From the NCBI RefSeq assembly GCF_013284055.1, contig NZ_CP054143.1, forward strand, positions 372,001 to 436,000: a DNA stretch of 64,000 nucleotides, read 5' to 3'. Origin of the DNA: Deefgea piscis (GTDB lineage: Bacteria; Pseudomonadota; Gammaproteobacteria; Burkholderiales; Chitinibacteraceae). The notes beneath the pieces were generated by a model. The model did not search any database and was not told where the DNA came from. It saw only the letters and a program-made list of their open reading frames with translations. Positions 13,117 to 22,684 of the stretch are shown here, in pieces. Numbering within the stretch: the stretch's first letter is position 1; the number at the start of each line of letters is the position of its first letter. Made by a program: the position numbers and the translations under genes.

Positions 13117-15302
13117 GCGGTTTCACTCCAGCGTAAATATAGCGTTGCTAGTGGGGGTATGGTCATACAAACCGAATTTGCCCTGCCGTGCGCTGAAATA
13201 CCCTCACTCAGTAGCAAGACATTTCCCAGATTACTACCACCATAAAAATAGGAATCGCTATTGAGTATTTCTTGATAAAAGCCCGCTTTGGGCACACCGA
13301 GCCGATAGCCATGTCTAGGCACTGGCGTGAAATTACTCACCACCACCACAAATTCATCGGCCACATCGCCGTGGCGAATAAAGCTAAAAATCGACTGCTC
13401 GCCCTCATCATGCGCAATCCACTCAAAGCCGCGCGGTTCAAAATCGAGCTGATACAAAGCAGCTTGGCTGCGATAAGTGCGGTTTAAATCCTTCACCAAT
13501 TGCTGCACGCCGCGATGATGGCCGTGTTCGGCGTCGAGCAAATGCCAATCCAAACTGGTTTCGTGTTGCCACTCGGCCACTTGCGCCAGCTCGCAACCCA
13601 TAAACAGTAATTTTTTGCCCGGATGGCCCCACATAAAAGCGTAATACGCGCGCAGGTTGGCAAATTTTTGCCTGTCATCCCCGGGCATTTTGCTCAATAG
13701 CGAGCCCTTGCCATGCACCACTTCGTCGTGTGACAAAGGCAAGACAAAGTTTTCCGAAAAGGCGTATACCAAACCAAAAGTCATTTTGTGATGATGATAT
13801 TGGCGGTTAATTGGGTCTTCTTGCATGTACGACAGCGTGTCGTTCATCCAACCCATATTCCATTTGTAATGAAAACCCAAACCGCCCATCGCTGGCGGGC
13901 GCGATACCGCAGGAAATGACGTTGATTCCTCGGCCAAAGTCACGGCAGACGGGCGCTCAACGCCAACGACTTCATTCATCCGGCGGATAAAATCAATCGC
14001 TTCAAGGTTTTCTCGGCCACCAAATTGATTGGGAATCCATTCACCGTCTTTACGCGAATAATCGCGGTACAGCATCGAGGCCACCGCATCCACCCGCAGC
14101 CCATCAATGCCATAGCGTTCCAGCCAATACAGCGCATTACCAATCAAAAAATTGCGTACTTCATTGCGGCCAAAATTGTAAATCAGCGTATTCCAATCCG
14201 GATGAAAGCCCTCCCGCGGATCGCTGTGCTCGTACAACGGCGTGCCATCAAATTGTGCCAAACCATGTGCATCCGCCGGAAAATGCCCCGGCACCCAATC
14301 TAAAATCACCCCAATGCCAGCGGCTTGGAATGTGGCCACCATAAAGCGAAAATCATCAGGGGTACCATATCGGGAGGTTGGCGCATAAAGACCTAGCGGC
14401 TGATACCCCCATGAACCATCAAATGGATGCTCGCTAATCGGCAATAGTTCAATATGGGTAAAGCCCATATCGAGCACATAGGCGAGTAATTCAGTCGCCA
14501 GTTCACGATAAGTGAGCCAGCGATTGTTGTCTTCTGGGCGGCGCCGCCAAGAGCCCAAATGCACTTCATAAATTGAGATCGGGGCATTGAGTGCATTGGC
14601 GGCTTTACGGCTTGCCGTACCTTCAATCCATGCCGGCAATTGCGCCACTCGCGATGCTGTGGCTGGGCGTAATTCCGCAGAAAAAGCATACGGGTCGGCC
14701 TTACACTCAAGCTGATCTTGCTGATCGGTAATTTGATATTTATAAGCTTGCCCTGCGGTGACTTGCGGCAAGAAAATCTCCCAAACGCCGCATTCTTTGC
14801 GTAAGCGCATGGCATGGCGCCGACCATCCCAGCAATTAAAATCGCCTACCACCGCCACCCGCCGCGCATTGGGCGCCCACACCGCAAAACTCACGCCAGC
14901 AACGCCATCTTGCGAACAAAAATGCGTTCCCAATCGCTCGTAAGGACGCAATTGATTGCCTTCGGCCAATAACCACAGATCCATTTCGCCTAAAATCGGC
15001 GCAAAGCGATATGGGTCTTCAATCTCGAGCGGGCCTTCTTGCCATTGCACGCGCAAATGATAAGCAAAGCAATGCACTCGGCGTGGCACCACCACGGCAA
15101 AAAAACCGCGCTCATCGATACAGTCAAAATCGGCCAGCTTTTTACCGGTTTTACTTTCGATTAAACTACAATGCCTCGCCGTTGGTAGCCAAGCTCTCAC
15201 TTGCACCGTACCGTCAACCAGATGCATACCCAAGAAAGAAAATGGATCAGCATCCTGACCAGAACAAACGGCAGCAACGCGGGCTAAATCAACTGAAATC
15301 AT
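13110..15302 (-). CDS. glgB: 1,4-alpha-glucan branching enzyme
   Basis: A 730-residue GH13 enzyme that introduces alpha-1,6 branches. It has an N-terminal GlgB-type domain, then a CBM48 ([24 protein letters not shown]), then a catalytic barrel with [17 protein letters not shown] (nucleophile), LAEEST (acid) and [10 protein letters not shown]. The start MISVDLARV is preferred because GAGG lies five bases upstream; a longer frame would need a TTG start. It is the first gene of the glg operon. The divergent alpha-glucosidase gene shares its upstream region. Confidence 0.95.
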
Positions 15303-15357
15303 CGAAACCTCGATCGGCGGTAGCTTGCGCAATGATTGTTTATAGTCAAACCTAAGA

Positions 15358-15376
15358 CTAACTGCTGAGTTAGCAG
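15358..15376. promoter_or_regulatory. Palindrome in the glgB/alpha-glucosidase divergent region
   Basis: CTAACT-GCTG-AGTTAG is a perfect 6-bp inverted repeat, overlapped by a second one, CTGCT-GAGTT-AGCAG. It lies just downstream of a possible glgB -10 box, so it could be an operator or a leader hairpin. No known regulator motif is recognised. Confidence 0.4.
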
Positions 15377-15385
15377 GGCCTATCG

Positions 15386-15415
15386 ATCTTATGTGTTTGC
15401 TAATAACTTACGCAA
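15386..15415 (-). promoter_or_regulatory. glgB: Possible sigma70 promoter of the glg operon
   Basis: Read on the minus strand: TTGCGT, an 18-base spacer, then TAAGAT, roughly 80 bases before the glgB start. It matches the sigma70 consensus moderately; nothing confirms it. Confidence 0.35.
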
Positions 15416-15472
15416 GACGAAAAGAAACATAGTCCTATATTGCCGACACATTGACCCCAGTAAGGAATACCT

Positions 15473-17104
15473 GTGATGAAAAAATCTGATTGGTGGCGCG
15501 GTGCGGTGATTTATCAAATCTATCCACGTAGCTTTATGGATAGCAATAATGATGGCGTTGGTGATTTACGCGGCATTTTGCAGCGCTTACCGTATTTACA
15601 ATCACTCAATGTCGATGCCTTGTGGATCTCGCCGTTTTTTAAATCGCCAATGGCCGATTTTGGCTACGATGTCAGCGATTATTGCGCGGTTGATCCGCTA
15701 TTTGGCGACTTAGCCGATTTTGATGCGCTGATTAAAGCCGCGCACAAAGCCAAGCTTAAAATCATCATCGACCAAGTGCTATCGCATACCTCTGATCAAC
15801 ATGCTTGGTTTATTGAGAGTCGCAGTTCACGAAACAATGCCAAAGCCGATTGGTATGTTTGGGCTGATCCACAACCGGACGGCACGCCGCCGAATAATTG
15901 GTTGTCGGTGTTTGGTGGCAGCGCTTGGCAATGGGACAGCCGTCGCTGCCAATATTATTTGCACAATTTTTTAAGCAGCCAGCCGGATTTGAATTTTCAT
16001 TGCAAAGCGGTACAAAAAGCACTGCTCGCTGAGCTGGAATTTTGGTTGCTACGCGGCGTAGATGGTTTTCGTTTTGATGCATGTATTTTTCATTTTCATG
16101 ATGCGCAACTACGAAACAACCCGCCGGCGCGGGTTGCCGACACCACCAGCGTTGCGGCGAGCAATCCTTATGGCATGCAGCAGCATTTATACGATAAATC
16201 GCAACCGGAAAATCTGGCTTTTTTAAAAAAAATCCGCAAACGACTCAATCGCTATCGCGCCACCAGCATCGGGGAGATTGGTGACGATGATTCGCCCAAA
16301 CGCATTGCTGAATATACCGAGGGCGGTGACAAATTCCATCAAGCGTATAGCTTTGATTTACTCACCGAAACCTTTAGCGCCGCGCATATTCGCCAGCGCG
16401 TAGAAATCATGGAAAGCCAATTTGCCGCACTGGCCAACCCCGGCTGGACGTGTTGGTCACTGGGCAATCACGATGTACCCCGCGTGGCGACGCGCTGGGG
16501 CAAAGGCCGCGCCGGCGCGCCCTTTTCTAAACTGATGATTGCCTTGCAAGGCAGCTTGCGCGGTTCGGTGTGCTTATATCAAGGCGACGAGCTGGGTCTG
16601 CCCGAGGGCGACATTCCATTTGAATTATTGCAAGATCCATATGGCAAAACATTTTGGCCCGAGTTTAAAGGTCGCGATGGTTGCCGCACCCCAATGCCTT
16701 GGCATATTGACGCGCCATTTGCTGGCTTTAGCGGCACTACGCCGTGGTTGCCAATCTCGCCTGAGCAACAAGCGCTCAGTGTTGATGTGCAGGATAAACC
16801 GCGCGATTCAATTTTAAATTTCACTCGGCGGTTTTTTGCTTGGCGACGGAAAAATCGATTATTAGTACTCGGCGACATCACCTTTTTGCCCGCGCCTGAA
16901 CCGATTTTGCTGTTTGAGCGCAGCGGCAATGGCGAAAAAATGTTAATCGCGTTTAACCTCAGCGCTAACGAACACCGCATCAAACTGCCCAAACAATGGC
17001 AAAACATCGCCACCATGGATGGCCACGGCTTAATGGGCGGCGCCATCGTCAAGCAATACATCGTGCTGCAAGCTTGGGGCGGTTATTTTGGCAAAATTGA
17101 ATAA
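15473..17104 (+). CDS. GH13 alpha-glucosidase (oligo-1,6-glucosidase-like)
   Basis: A 543-residue protein beginning DWWRGAVIYQIYPRSFMDSNNDGVGDL, characteristic of the exo-acting alpha-glucosidase/oligo-1,6-glucosidase branch of GH13. Conserved regions: IIDQVLSHTSDQHAWF, DGFRFDAC (nucleophile Asp), SIGEIGD (acid Glu) and LGNHDVPR (third Asp). There is no signal peptide, so it should act on short malto-oligosaccharides in the cytoplasm. AAGGA lies before adjacent GTG and ATG codons and either could start it. It is divergent from the glg operon, so it probably completes breakdown of the oligosaccharides released by GlgX and GlgP. Trehalose- or sucrose-type activity cannot be excluded. Confidence 0.88.
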   Translation: MMKKSDWWRGAVIYQIYPRSFMDSNNDGVGDLRGILQRLPYLQSLNVDALWISPFFKSPMADFGYDVSDYCAVDPLFGDLADFDALIKAAHKAKLKIIIDQVLSHTSDQHAWFIESRSSRNNAKADWYVWADPQPDGTPPNNWLSVFGGSAWQWDSRRCQYYLHNFLSSQPDLNFHCKAVQKALLAELEFWLLRGVDGFRFDACIFHFHDAQLRNNPPARVADTTSVAASNPYGMQQHLYDKSQPENLAFLKKIRKRLNRYRATSIGEIGDDDSPKRIAEYTEGGDKFHQAYSFDLLTETFSAAHIRQRVEIMESQFAALANPGWTCWSLGNHDVPRVATRWGKGRAGAPFSKLMIALQGSLRGSVCLYQGDELGLPEGDIPFELLQDPYGKTFWPEFKGRDGCRTPMPWHIDAPFAGFSGTTPWLPISPEQQALSVDVQDKPRDSILNFTRRFFAWRRKNRLLVLGDITFLPAPEPILLFERSGNGEKMLIAFNLSANEHRIKLPKQWQNIATMDGHGLMGGAIVKQYIVLQAWGGYFGKIE

Positions 17105-17118
17105 GATGATCGTGCGCC

Positions 17119-17170
17119 GATTTGGTGTTGATGCGGTGCCACTCGCACTTAAAACCATCCACACCGAATC
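17119..17170. repeat. Short form of the GATTTGGTGTTGATG inverted-repeat element
   Basis: The ends (GATTTGGTGTTGATG and CATCCACACCGAATC) pair over 15 bp with two mismatches and enclose GGTGCCACTCGCACTTAAAA. The same ends and inner GTGCC...GCACTTAAAA segment occur at 31580-31631 and at the two ends of the long elements near 59.1 and 63.1 kb. Confidence 0.65.
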
Positions 17171-17213
17171 AGCACCGAAGCAAAGATGTAAATGTATATG
17201 CTGGTAGCTGCCA

Positions 17214-17435
17214 TTAAATAACAGCTAGCGGCATATACCATGATTGGCGGGTGAAATAGAAGCTTCGTTGGTATATTGGGTAGCCCACGACTTGATTGGC
17301 ATTTTTAATACCCGTTGCCCGCGATTCACGTGTTCCGTTGTTGTTATTGTCTAATTTATAAATTGTAACGGCGTGTGCTGTGCTCGAAAAAAAGATGGCG
17401 ATTATCACTGCAGTTTTTAAAGCAGAGGTACGCAT
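17214..17435 (-). CDS. Small exported protein with one HAF-like repeat
   Basis: 73 residues: a clear signal peptide (MRTSALKTAVIIAIFFSSTAHA, cleavage after AHA), then a short mature part containing ATGIKNANQVVGY. That resembles one unit of the HAF extracellular repeat (TGINxxGQVVGY) found in autotransporter-like secreted proteins. The protein stops soon after, so it may be the remnant of a longer repeat protein or a genuine small secreted peptide. I see no continuation in the other frames just downstream. Function unknown. Confidence 0.5.
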   Translation of the reverse strand: MRTSALKTAVIIAIFFSSTAHAVTIYKLDNNNNGTRESRATGIKNANQVVGYPIYQRSFYFTRQSWYMPLAVI

Positions 17436-17490
17436 TTATATAAGATGAGAAGAGCATAATAAAAATTTTTACGTAAAAACATGAAAATAG

Positions 17491-18348
17491 TCATGCACGT
17501 GTATTTATGTTTTGGGCTGTTTGTAAGCTAGCGTCCATTTCGTGAGCTGCTCGCCGATAAAAGACAGATTTTTCTGCTCGATTAAAGTCTGTAGAAGCTT
17601 TGAACGGAATTTGTCCAGCTGCTTGTCCGGCGAATAGTTCCGCTTTTCTAATCAATTCTTTCAATGACAGTTGGGGTGCATTTGGCACGTCATCATGGCT
17701 GCCCTGTATGCCGTTAAGTAGTTCGGTGACACCCTTGAGCAGCTCTTTATTTTCATTCAGCGTTTTTTCAATCACTGCCAATTGTTCTTGGCTCACTGCC
17801 TGCACCATGCCTGAGCCACCCCAGCCACTCGTTCCACCTCCCGAATCACCTTGCGTGACAAAATCGTATTGCCCCTTCGTGACTGATTTGCTAAACGCGT
17901 GAAACTTGCCGTTTTCTACGGTAAAATCCCAAGCCGAGCTAGTCGCAAAATCATAGCCGCGCGCTTCATAACCTTTGTCAACAATGCGCTTGTCGGTTAA
18001 ATAGGTTGTGCCATCTGCGTGCGTTGCAGAATAAAACTCGGGCAGTGGAAGCACGTAGCCACCGTAATGAAACCCCACATCGGTCATTATGTCGGGCCTT
18101 TGTTTACGCATATCGTAATCGACGCGCTCTAAGGCGCGCTTCATCGTTTCTGCTCCGTCATACAGCTGCTGATTGGCTTGCTGCACATCAGCAGGGACGA
18201 TTGGTTCAGGGTTGATTTGGCGAGGGCCAAGGGTGAATTGCCCATTCGCATCTAATAAAGCTAAAATTTCTTTTGATTTTTGTGAGCCATCACCTGTATA
18301 TCTGGGAACCTCAATCGACTCAAATATTACGGCCGTTCTCGAAATCAT
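17491..18348 (-). CDS. Uncharacterised protein, 285 residues
   Basis: Not recognised. No signal peptide or membrane segment; a Gly/Ser-rich flexible patch (DSGGGTSGWGGSG) in the middle is followed by a helical, possibly coiled segment (AVIEKTLNENKELLKGVTELLNG). The N-terminal third has a Pro-rich stretch (RQINPEPIVPADV). Two ATGs lie two codons apart; the inner one is chosen because AAGGA lies about nine bases before it. Codon use looks like the neighbours, and spacing from the small HAF-like gene is too wide for an obvious operon. The architecture would fit an effector-like or structural protein, but there is no direct evidence. Confidence 0.6.
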   Translation of the reverse strand: MISRTAVIFESIEVPRYTGDGSQKSKEILALLDANGQFTLGPRQINPEPIVPADVQQANQQLYDGAETMKRALERVDYDMRKQRPDIMTDVGFHYGGYVLPLPEFYSATHADGTTYLTDKRIVDKGYEARGYDFATSSAWDFTVENGKFHAFSKSVTKGQYDFVTQGDSGGGTSGWGGSGMVQAVSQEQLAVIEKTLNENKELLKGVTELLNGIQGSHDDVPNAPQLSLKELIRKAELFAGQAAGQIPFKASTDFNRAEKSVFYRRAAHEMDASLQTAQNINTRA

Positions 18349-18781
18349 AATCATTATCCTTTTGTGTGCGCGGCACCCAAAGCTGAAAGCTGCCCTACAC
18401 CTTAATTAGCGCCCAAATCATGCCCAATCGGTACAAAAGCTATCGGAAATAATTTCAAAAACTTAATTTATTTTTTCATTAGGTGACAGCAAATATTTAA
18501 TCTGAACGGGGTCTGCTGTATTCAGCATCGAAAATACACAGATTACGGATTCATCCAATTCAAAATCACAAGTCACTCAGCGACTTCATTCAGTGTCGCT
18601 CAATCTTAGCTAACCAAGCTCAAGCCGTGCCGCATTAAAAACTCAATCCCGCGTCCTGCCGTGCCCTACTCCACAAAGCAGCAATCGACAGCGATTGGCA
18701 ATAAGGGCTGTAGAGCACTCGCTGTAGGGTATAAAACCGAGTAAAATAGTCAGCTTTTCAGCTCCCATTGAAATCAATCCC
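18349..18781. other. Intergenic region upstream of cysE
   Basis: No gene is seen. It contains the divergent promoters of cysE and the unknown minus-strand gene. The only notable motif is an IscR-box-like sequence about 30 bases before cysE. The cysE start has no strong ribosome site. Confidence 0.4.
18739..18753 (+). promoter_or_regulatory. IscR-box-like sequence before cysE
   Basis: GAGTAAAATAGTCAG differs at only a few bases from GACTAAAATAGTCGG, the palindromic arm at the iscR promoter. It lies 28 bases before the cysE start, where a repressor could block transcription. This is similarity within the window only; binding is inferred. Confidence 0.4.
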
Positions 18782-19540
18782 ATGCTTGAGCGTTTGCGTG
18801 AAAATATCCGCGTGGTTTTTGACCGCGATCCTGCTGCCCGTTCAACACTCGAAGTGATTACGTGTTACCCGGGATTTCATGCGCTCACTTTGCATTTAAT
18901 CGCCAATAGCTTATGGCGTCGCGATTGGAAACTGCTTGGGCGTATCGTGTCGCACACTTCACGCTTTTTGACGGGTATCGAGATCCATCCGGGCGCAACC
19001 ATTGGTCGTCGGGTCTTTATCGATCACGGCATGGGCACGGTGATTGGCGAGCACGCCATCATTGGCGATGATTGCTCGCTCTACCAAGGGATTACCTTAG
19101 GCGGTTTAGGTTTGGCCTCCAAACCCGGTAAACGCCACCCGACGCTCGGTAAAGGCGTGGTGATTGGCGCCGGCGCCAAAATCATTGGCCCAATTGAAAT
19201 CGGCGACGATGCCAAAATCGGCCCCAATGCCGTGGTGATTAAAGACGTGCCAGCGGGCGCGACGATGGTGGCCAATTTAGCGCGCATGGTCGACAAATCG
19301 CTGGATCAACAACGCGCCGAAAAAGCCGAACAATTGGGGTTTTCAGCTTACGGTGTCGGCAGTGATATGAATGATCCGATGGTCAAAGCGATTCATGCAC
19401 TACTTGATCATTCAGTCACCACCGATCAACGCCTAGAAATGGTGTTACAGCGCTTAGAACAACTCGGCGTAGACTGCAGCCAAGAAAGAGCCAGCGTGGA
19501 TCAATTTGATCCCAAGCATCTGAATCAAATTGTCGATTAA
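18782..19540 (+). CDS. cysE: Serine O-acetyltransferase
   Basis: A 252-residue enzyme making O-acetylserine from serine and acetyl-CoA, the entry to cysteine synthesis. The N-terminal helical region ([13 protein letters not shown]) is followed by left-handed beta-helix hexapeptides with the catalytic segment [11 protein letters not shown] and [18 protein letters not shown]-terminal extension of about 60 residues follows ([14 protein letters not shown]). It lies just upstream of iscR, matching a common arrangement in which cysteine supply and Fe-S assembly are neighbours, since IscS uses cysteine as sulfur donor. The stop is about 110 bases before a hairpin-rich iscR control region. Confidence 0.94.
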   Translation: MLERLRENIRVVFDRDPAARSTLEVITCYPGFHALTLHLIANSLWRRDWKLLGRIVSHTSRFLTGIEIHPGATIGRRVFIDHGMGTVIGEHAIIGDDCSLYQGITLGGLGLASKPGKRHPTLGKGVVIGAGAKIIGPIEIGDDAKIGPNAVVIKDVPAGATMVANLARMVDKSLDQQRAEKAEQLGFSAYGVGSDMNDPMVKAIHALLDHSVTTDQRLEMVLQRLEQLGVDCSQERASVDQFDPKHLNQIVD

Positions 19541-19640
19541 ATACAGATTAAGTGGCTCGATTTAACGACAAAAACACGGCTAAAGCGTATTTTTCAAGTG
19601 AAATCAAAGACCTGCTAACAGGCAATAAAATGCGCTCGAA

Positions 19641-19707
19641 AGTCAAGTTTAATCCCGACTATTTTAGTCGGGCTTTTACTTGACTAAAATAGTCGGGATT
19701 TGATACC
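19641..19707 (+). promoter_or_regulatory. iscR: iscR control region: IscR-type palindromes and promoter
   Basis: Two copies of a GACTA-(T/A)3-4-TAGTC palindrome lie in inverted orientation. CCCGACTATTTTAGTCGGG (19653-19671), followed by CTTTT, can also act as the cysE terminator. GACTAAAATAGTCGGG (19682-19697) overlaps TTGACT, a good -35 box, with GATACC about 16 bases downstream as a weak -10. IscR family repressors bind such sites to repress the isc operon when holding a [2Fe-2S] cluster. A further inverted pair, AGTCAAGT/ACTTGACT, encloses the first palindrome. Confidence 0.75.
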
Positions 19708-19739
19708 ATCAAAACAAGATAAATCAGCAGAGAAACCTC

Positions 19740-20216
19740 ATGCGCTTGACCACCAAAGGCCGCTTCGCCGTTACCGCGATGCTTGATCTGGCACTACGCC
19801 AAGCCGGTGGTCCTGTTACGCTCGCTGGAATTAGCGAACGGCAACATATCTCACTGTCTTATTTAGAACAATTATTCGGTAAATTACGTCGCCGCGAATT
19901 GGTTGAGAGCGTGCGTGGTCCGGGTGGCGGTTATTGCCTTGCTCGTCCAGCCGCCAAAATCAATGTCGCCGAGATCATTCAAGCCGTTGACGAGCCGATC
20001 GATGCCACACAATGCGGTGGCAAAGAAAACTGTCGCGACGAAGGCCGCTGTATGACCCACGATTTGTGGAGCGATTTAAGCAGCACCATTTACGATTATT
20101 TATCTGGGGTGACCTTGGGTGATTTAATCGAGAAACAAAACGACAAATTAAAGCGCTGCAGTGATAAAACCGGTGTTTTACAAGACAAGCGCGCCAGCAA
20201 TACCGCTAGCCACTGA
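19740..20216 (+). CDS. iscR: Fe-S cluster-sensing repressor IscR
   Basis: A 158-residue Rrf2-family regulator. The winged helix-turn-helix starts [18 protein letters not shown] and includes [29 protein letters not shown]. Cluster ligands are present: three Cys spaced C-x5-C-x5-C in [21 protein letters not shown], plus the nearby His. So it should bind [2Fe-2S] and repress its own operon in the holo form. It is the first gene of the isc operon, with palindromic candidate sites in its promoter. The ribosome site (AGAG) is modest. Confidence 0.95.
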   Translation: MRLTTKGRFAVTAMLDLALRQAGGPVTLAGISERQHISLSYLEQLFGKLRRRELVESVRGPGGGYCLARPAAKINVAEIIQAVDEPIDATQCGGKENCRDEGRCMTHDLWSDLSSTIYDYLSGVTLGDLIEKQNDKLKRCSDKTGVLQDKRASNTASH

Positions 20217-20272
20217 GCGGACAAAGACTACACGGGGCCAACCCCATCGATTTTGAAATTGGAGCAAGACCT

Positions 20273-21487
20273 ATGAATCTGTCACATCCGATCTATCTTG
20301 ATTACTCGGCGACAACGCCAGTTGATCCACGCGTTGCGGCAAAGATGATTCCTTATCTGACCGAAATGTTTGGCAACCCAGCAAGTCGCTCGCATCCCTT
20401 TGGCTGGGAAGCTGAAGCCGCCGTCGAAGAAGCGCGGGAACAAGTAGCGGCTTTGGTCAATTGCGATCCCAAAGAAATCGTTTGGACCTCCGGTGCGACA
20501 GAATCGATTAACTTGGCACTTAAAGGTGCAGCGCACTTTTATAAAGCCAAGGGTCAACACATCATCACAGTAAAAACCGAACACAAAGCCACGCTAGACA
20601 CAGTGCGTGAACTTGAGCGCGAAGGTTTTGAAGCGACTTATCTCGACGTACAAGACAACGGTCTACTCGATTTAGACGCGCTCAAAGCTGCGATCCGCCC
20701 AGATACGATTTTGATTTCGGTGATGTCAGTCAATAACGAAATCGGTGTGATTCAAGACATCGCGACCATTGGCGAAATCTGCCGCGAACGCGGTATCGTC
20801 TTTCACGTCGATAGCGCCCAAGCTACCGGTAAAATCGACCTTGATTTATCGACTTTGAAAGTCGATTTGATGAGCTTCTCGGCGCACAAAACCTACGGCC
20901 CGAAAGGCATGGGTGCACTCTACGTTCGCCGTAAACCGCGTATTCGTCTAGAAGCACAAATGCACGGTGGCGGCCATGAACGCGGTTTCCGCTCAGGCAC
21001 CTTGGCAACGCATCAAATCGTTGGCATGGGTGAAGCATTCCGCATTGCGCGGGAAGACATGGCGACAGAAAACCAACGCATCGGCGCACTGCGTGATCGT
21101 TTGTGGAATGGCCTCAAAGAAATTGAAGAAACGCATTTGAATGGCGACATGAATCAACGCGTACCGCATAACTTGAACGTGAGTTTCAATTATGTCGAAG
21201 GCGAATCACTGATTATGGCGCTCAAAGACTTGGCGGTATCATCAGGCTCGGCCTGTACCTCTGCTTCGCTTGAGCCATCGTACGTCTTGCGCGCCTTGGG
21301 CCGCTCGGACGAATTGGCGCACAGCTCGATTCGCTTCACCATTGGCCGCTTCACCACCGAAGCTGAAATCGACTTTGCGATTGAATTGATCAAAGGCAAG
21401 ATCGACAAGCTGCGTGCGTTGTCGCCATTGTGGGATATGTATAAAGAAGGCATCGATATTTCGACCATCGAATGGGCCGCCCACTAA
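20273..21487 (+). CDS. iscS: Cysteine desulfurase
   Basis: A 404-residue PLP enzyme that takes sulfur from cysteine and hands it, as a persulfide, to IscU and other acceptors. It has the N-terminal [15 protein letters not shown] motif, the PLP-lysine in [16 protein letters not shown] and the active-site Cys loop [14 protein letters not shown]. The C-terminal [21 protein letters not shown] is typical of group I IscS and includes the partner-binding tail. TTGGAGCAAGACCT precedes the ATG. Second gene of the isc operon, 56 bases after iscR. Confidence 0.97.
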   Translation: MNLSHPIYLDYSATTPVDPRVAAKMIPYLTEMFGNPASRSHPFGWEAEAAVEEAREQVAALVNCDPKEIVWTSGATESINLALKGAAHFYKAKGQHIITVKTEHKATLDTVRELEREGFEATYLDVQDNGLLDLDALKAAIRPDTILISVMSVNNEIGVIQDIATIGEICRERGIVFHVDSAQATGKIDLDLSTLKVDLMSFSAHKTYGPKGMGALYVRRKPRIRLEAQMHGGGHERGFRSGTLATHQIVGMGEAFRIAREDMATENQRIGALRDRLWNGLKEIEETHLNGDMNQRVPHNLNVSFNYVEGESLIMALKDLAVSSGSACTSASLEPSYVLRALGRSDELAHSSIRFTIGRFTTEAEIDFAIELIKGKIDKLRALSPLWDMYKEGIDISTIEWAAH

Positions 21488-21672
21488 AAATTGACTGCGG
21501 CTCGTTGCGCCAAACTGCGTTGCGCTGCCGCTTGTTTACAGAAGTAAACGGCGCGACATCGCGCCTTGTCTGGCACAACGATCCACGCCAATTTGCACGG
21601 ATAAATTGAGCAGACATAACAACCGATCCGCCCGAAAAAGGTGGTTTGATTCTGGAAATTATTTAAATATTC

Positions 21673-21753
21673 AAAAATTTTCCAGCAAGGCACTTCAGGC
21701 GCAGACAGTACATTGAGTACGGCAAGCCTAAGTAACGCAGCTGGGGAATTTTT
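21673..21753. repeat. Hairpin module with CAAGGC/GTAACGC core between iscS and iscU
   Basis: Arms AAAAATTTTCCAGC and GCTGGGGAATTTTT pair (12 of 14) around a core of about 50 bases that begins CAAGGCAC and ends AAGTAACGCA, with GTACATTGAGTAC in its middle. The core aligns with two modules in the MITE-like element before prmB, where the arms differ but are again self-complementary. It occupies much of the unusually long (289-base) iscS-iscU gap inside the operon. Confidence 0.65.
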
Positions 21754-21776
21754 GATTTAGCAAAGAGGCACATAAA

Positions 21777-22157
21777 ATGGCATACAGCGAACAAGTACTC
21801 GATCATTACGAAAATCCACGCAATGTGGGCGCTTTTGAAAAAGGCGACGACACTGTTGGTACCGGTATGGTCGGCGCGCCAGCGTGTGGCGATGTGATGA
21901 AGTTGCAGATCAAAGTCGGTGCCGATGGCCTGATTGAAGACGCAAAATTCAAAACCTACGGCTGTGGCTCAGCCATTGCATCATCGTCACTGGTGACTGA
22001 ATGGGTTAAAGGCAAAACGCTAGACCAAGCCTTGGCGATCAAAAATACCCAAATCGCTGAAGAGTTGGCTTTGCCTCCAGTTAAAATCCATTGCTCGATC
22101 TTGGCTGAAGACGCAATCAAGGCCGCAGTAGAAGACTACAAGCAAAAACATCTGTGA
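21777..22157 (+). CDS. iscU: Fe-S cluster assembly scaffold IscU
   Basis: 126 residues, starting MAYSEQVLDHYENPRNVGAF. The three scaffold cysteines are seen in APACGDVMK, TYGCGSAIASSS and VKIHCSILAEDAI, and the HscA-recognition LPPVK motif is present. It builds a transient [2Fe-2S]/[4Fe-4S] cluster with sulfur from IscS and releases it with HscBA. AAAGAGGC precedes the ATG. The gap before it is longer than in most isc operons because of an inserted repeat module. Confidence 0.97.
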   Translation: MAYSEQVLDHYENPRNVGAFEKGDDTVGTGMVGAPACGDVMKLQIKVGADGLIEDAKFKTYGCGSAIASSSLVTEWVKGKTLDQALAIKNTQIAEELALPPVKIHCSILAEDAIKAAVEDYKQKHL

Positions 22158-22225
22158 GTCGGGAATTAGATTAGGGCAGTAGCAAGGCCTAATCACCACG
22201 CCCAACTCCCAATATGGAGCAAATC

Positions 22226-22549
22226 ATGGCACTGACATTGAGCGAAGCGGCTGCAAATCACGTCGCAAACTTTATTAAAAAACGCGGTAAAGGCCTTGGG
22301 ATTCGTCTGGCAGTCAAAACCTCGGGCTGTTCAGGCATGGCCTATAAGCTCGAATTTGTTGACGCTGAAAGCGATACGGATTTGGTCTTTGAAAGCCATG
22401 GCGCCAAGATTTACACCGACGCCAAATCACTCGCTTATCTAGACGGTACTGAATTGGATTACACCAAGGAAGGACTGAACGAAGGGTTTAAATTTAATAA
22501 TCCCAACGTTAAAAACGAGTGCGGCTGTGGCGAAAGCTTTGGTGTATAA
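22226..22549 (+). CDS. iscA: A-type Fe-S carrier protein IscA
   Basis: 107 residues, starting [21 protein letters not shown]; an ATG four codons upstream contains the GGAG that serves as ribosome site for this start, so the shorter form is chosen and equals the usual IscA length. The three conserved cysteines are in [12 protein letters not shown] and NECGCGESF. It transfers clusters or iron to client proteins. A 7-bp hairpin (GATTAGG/CCTAATC) lies in the iscU-iscA gap. Confidence 0.96.
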   Translation: MALTLSEAAANHVANFIKKRGKGLGIRLAVKTSGCSGMAYKLEFVDAESDTDLVFESHGAKIYTDAKSLAYLDGTELDYTKEGLNEGFKFNNPNVKNECGCGESFGV

Positions 22550-22569
22550 GCAAAGAACCAGAGATTGGG

Positions 22570-22684
22570 GACTGGCGAGTGGGGAGTCGTAAACCCCCTC
22601 CCATTCTTATTAACATACTGATCAAGCGTATCCGCAACAAAGTACGTTTTTACCCTTCCCCACTCCCAACTCCCTATATCCCCA
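22570..22684. other. Low-complexity imperfect inverted repeat between iscA and hscB
   Basis: A G-run-rich segment (ATTGGGGACTGGCGAGTGGG) on the left is loosely complementary to a C-run-rich segment on the right (TTCCCCACTCCCAACTCCC ... ATCCCCAAT). It could form a long irregular hairpin in the isc mRNA. The last bases overlap the hscB start, so its ribosome site may be hidden. Confidence 0.5.

Noticed and set aside
15302-15332. Longer glgB start
   Set aside because: It needs a TTG codon and has no ribosome site; the inner ATG has GAGG five bases upstream.
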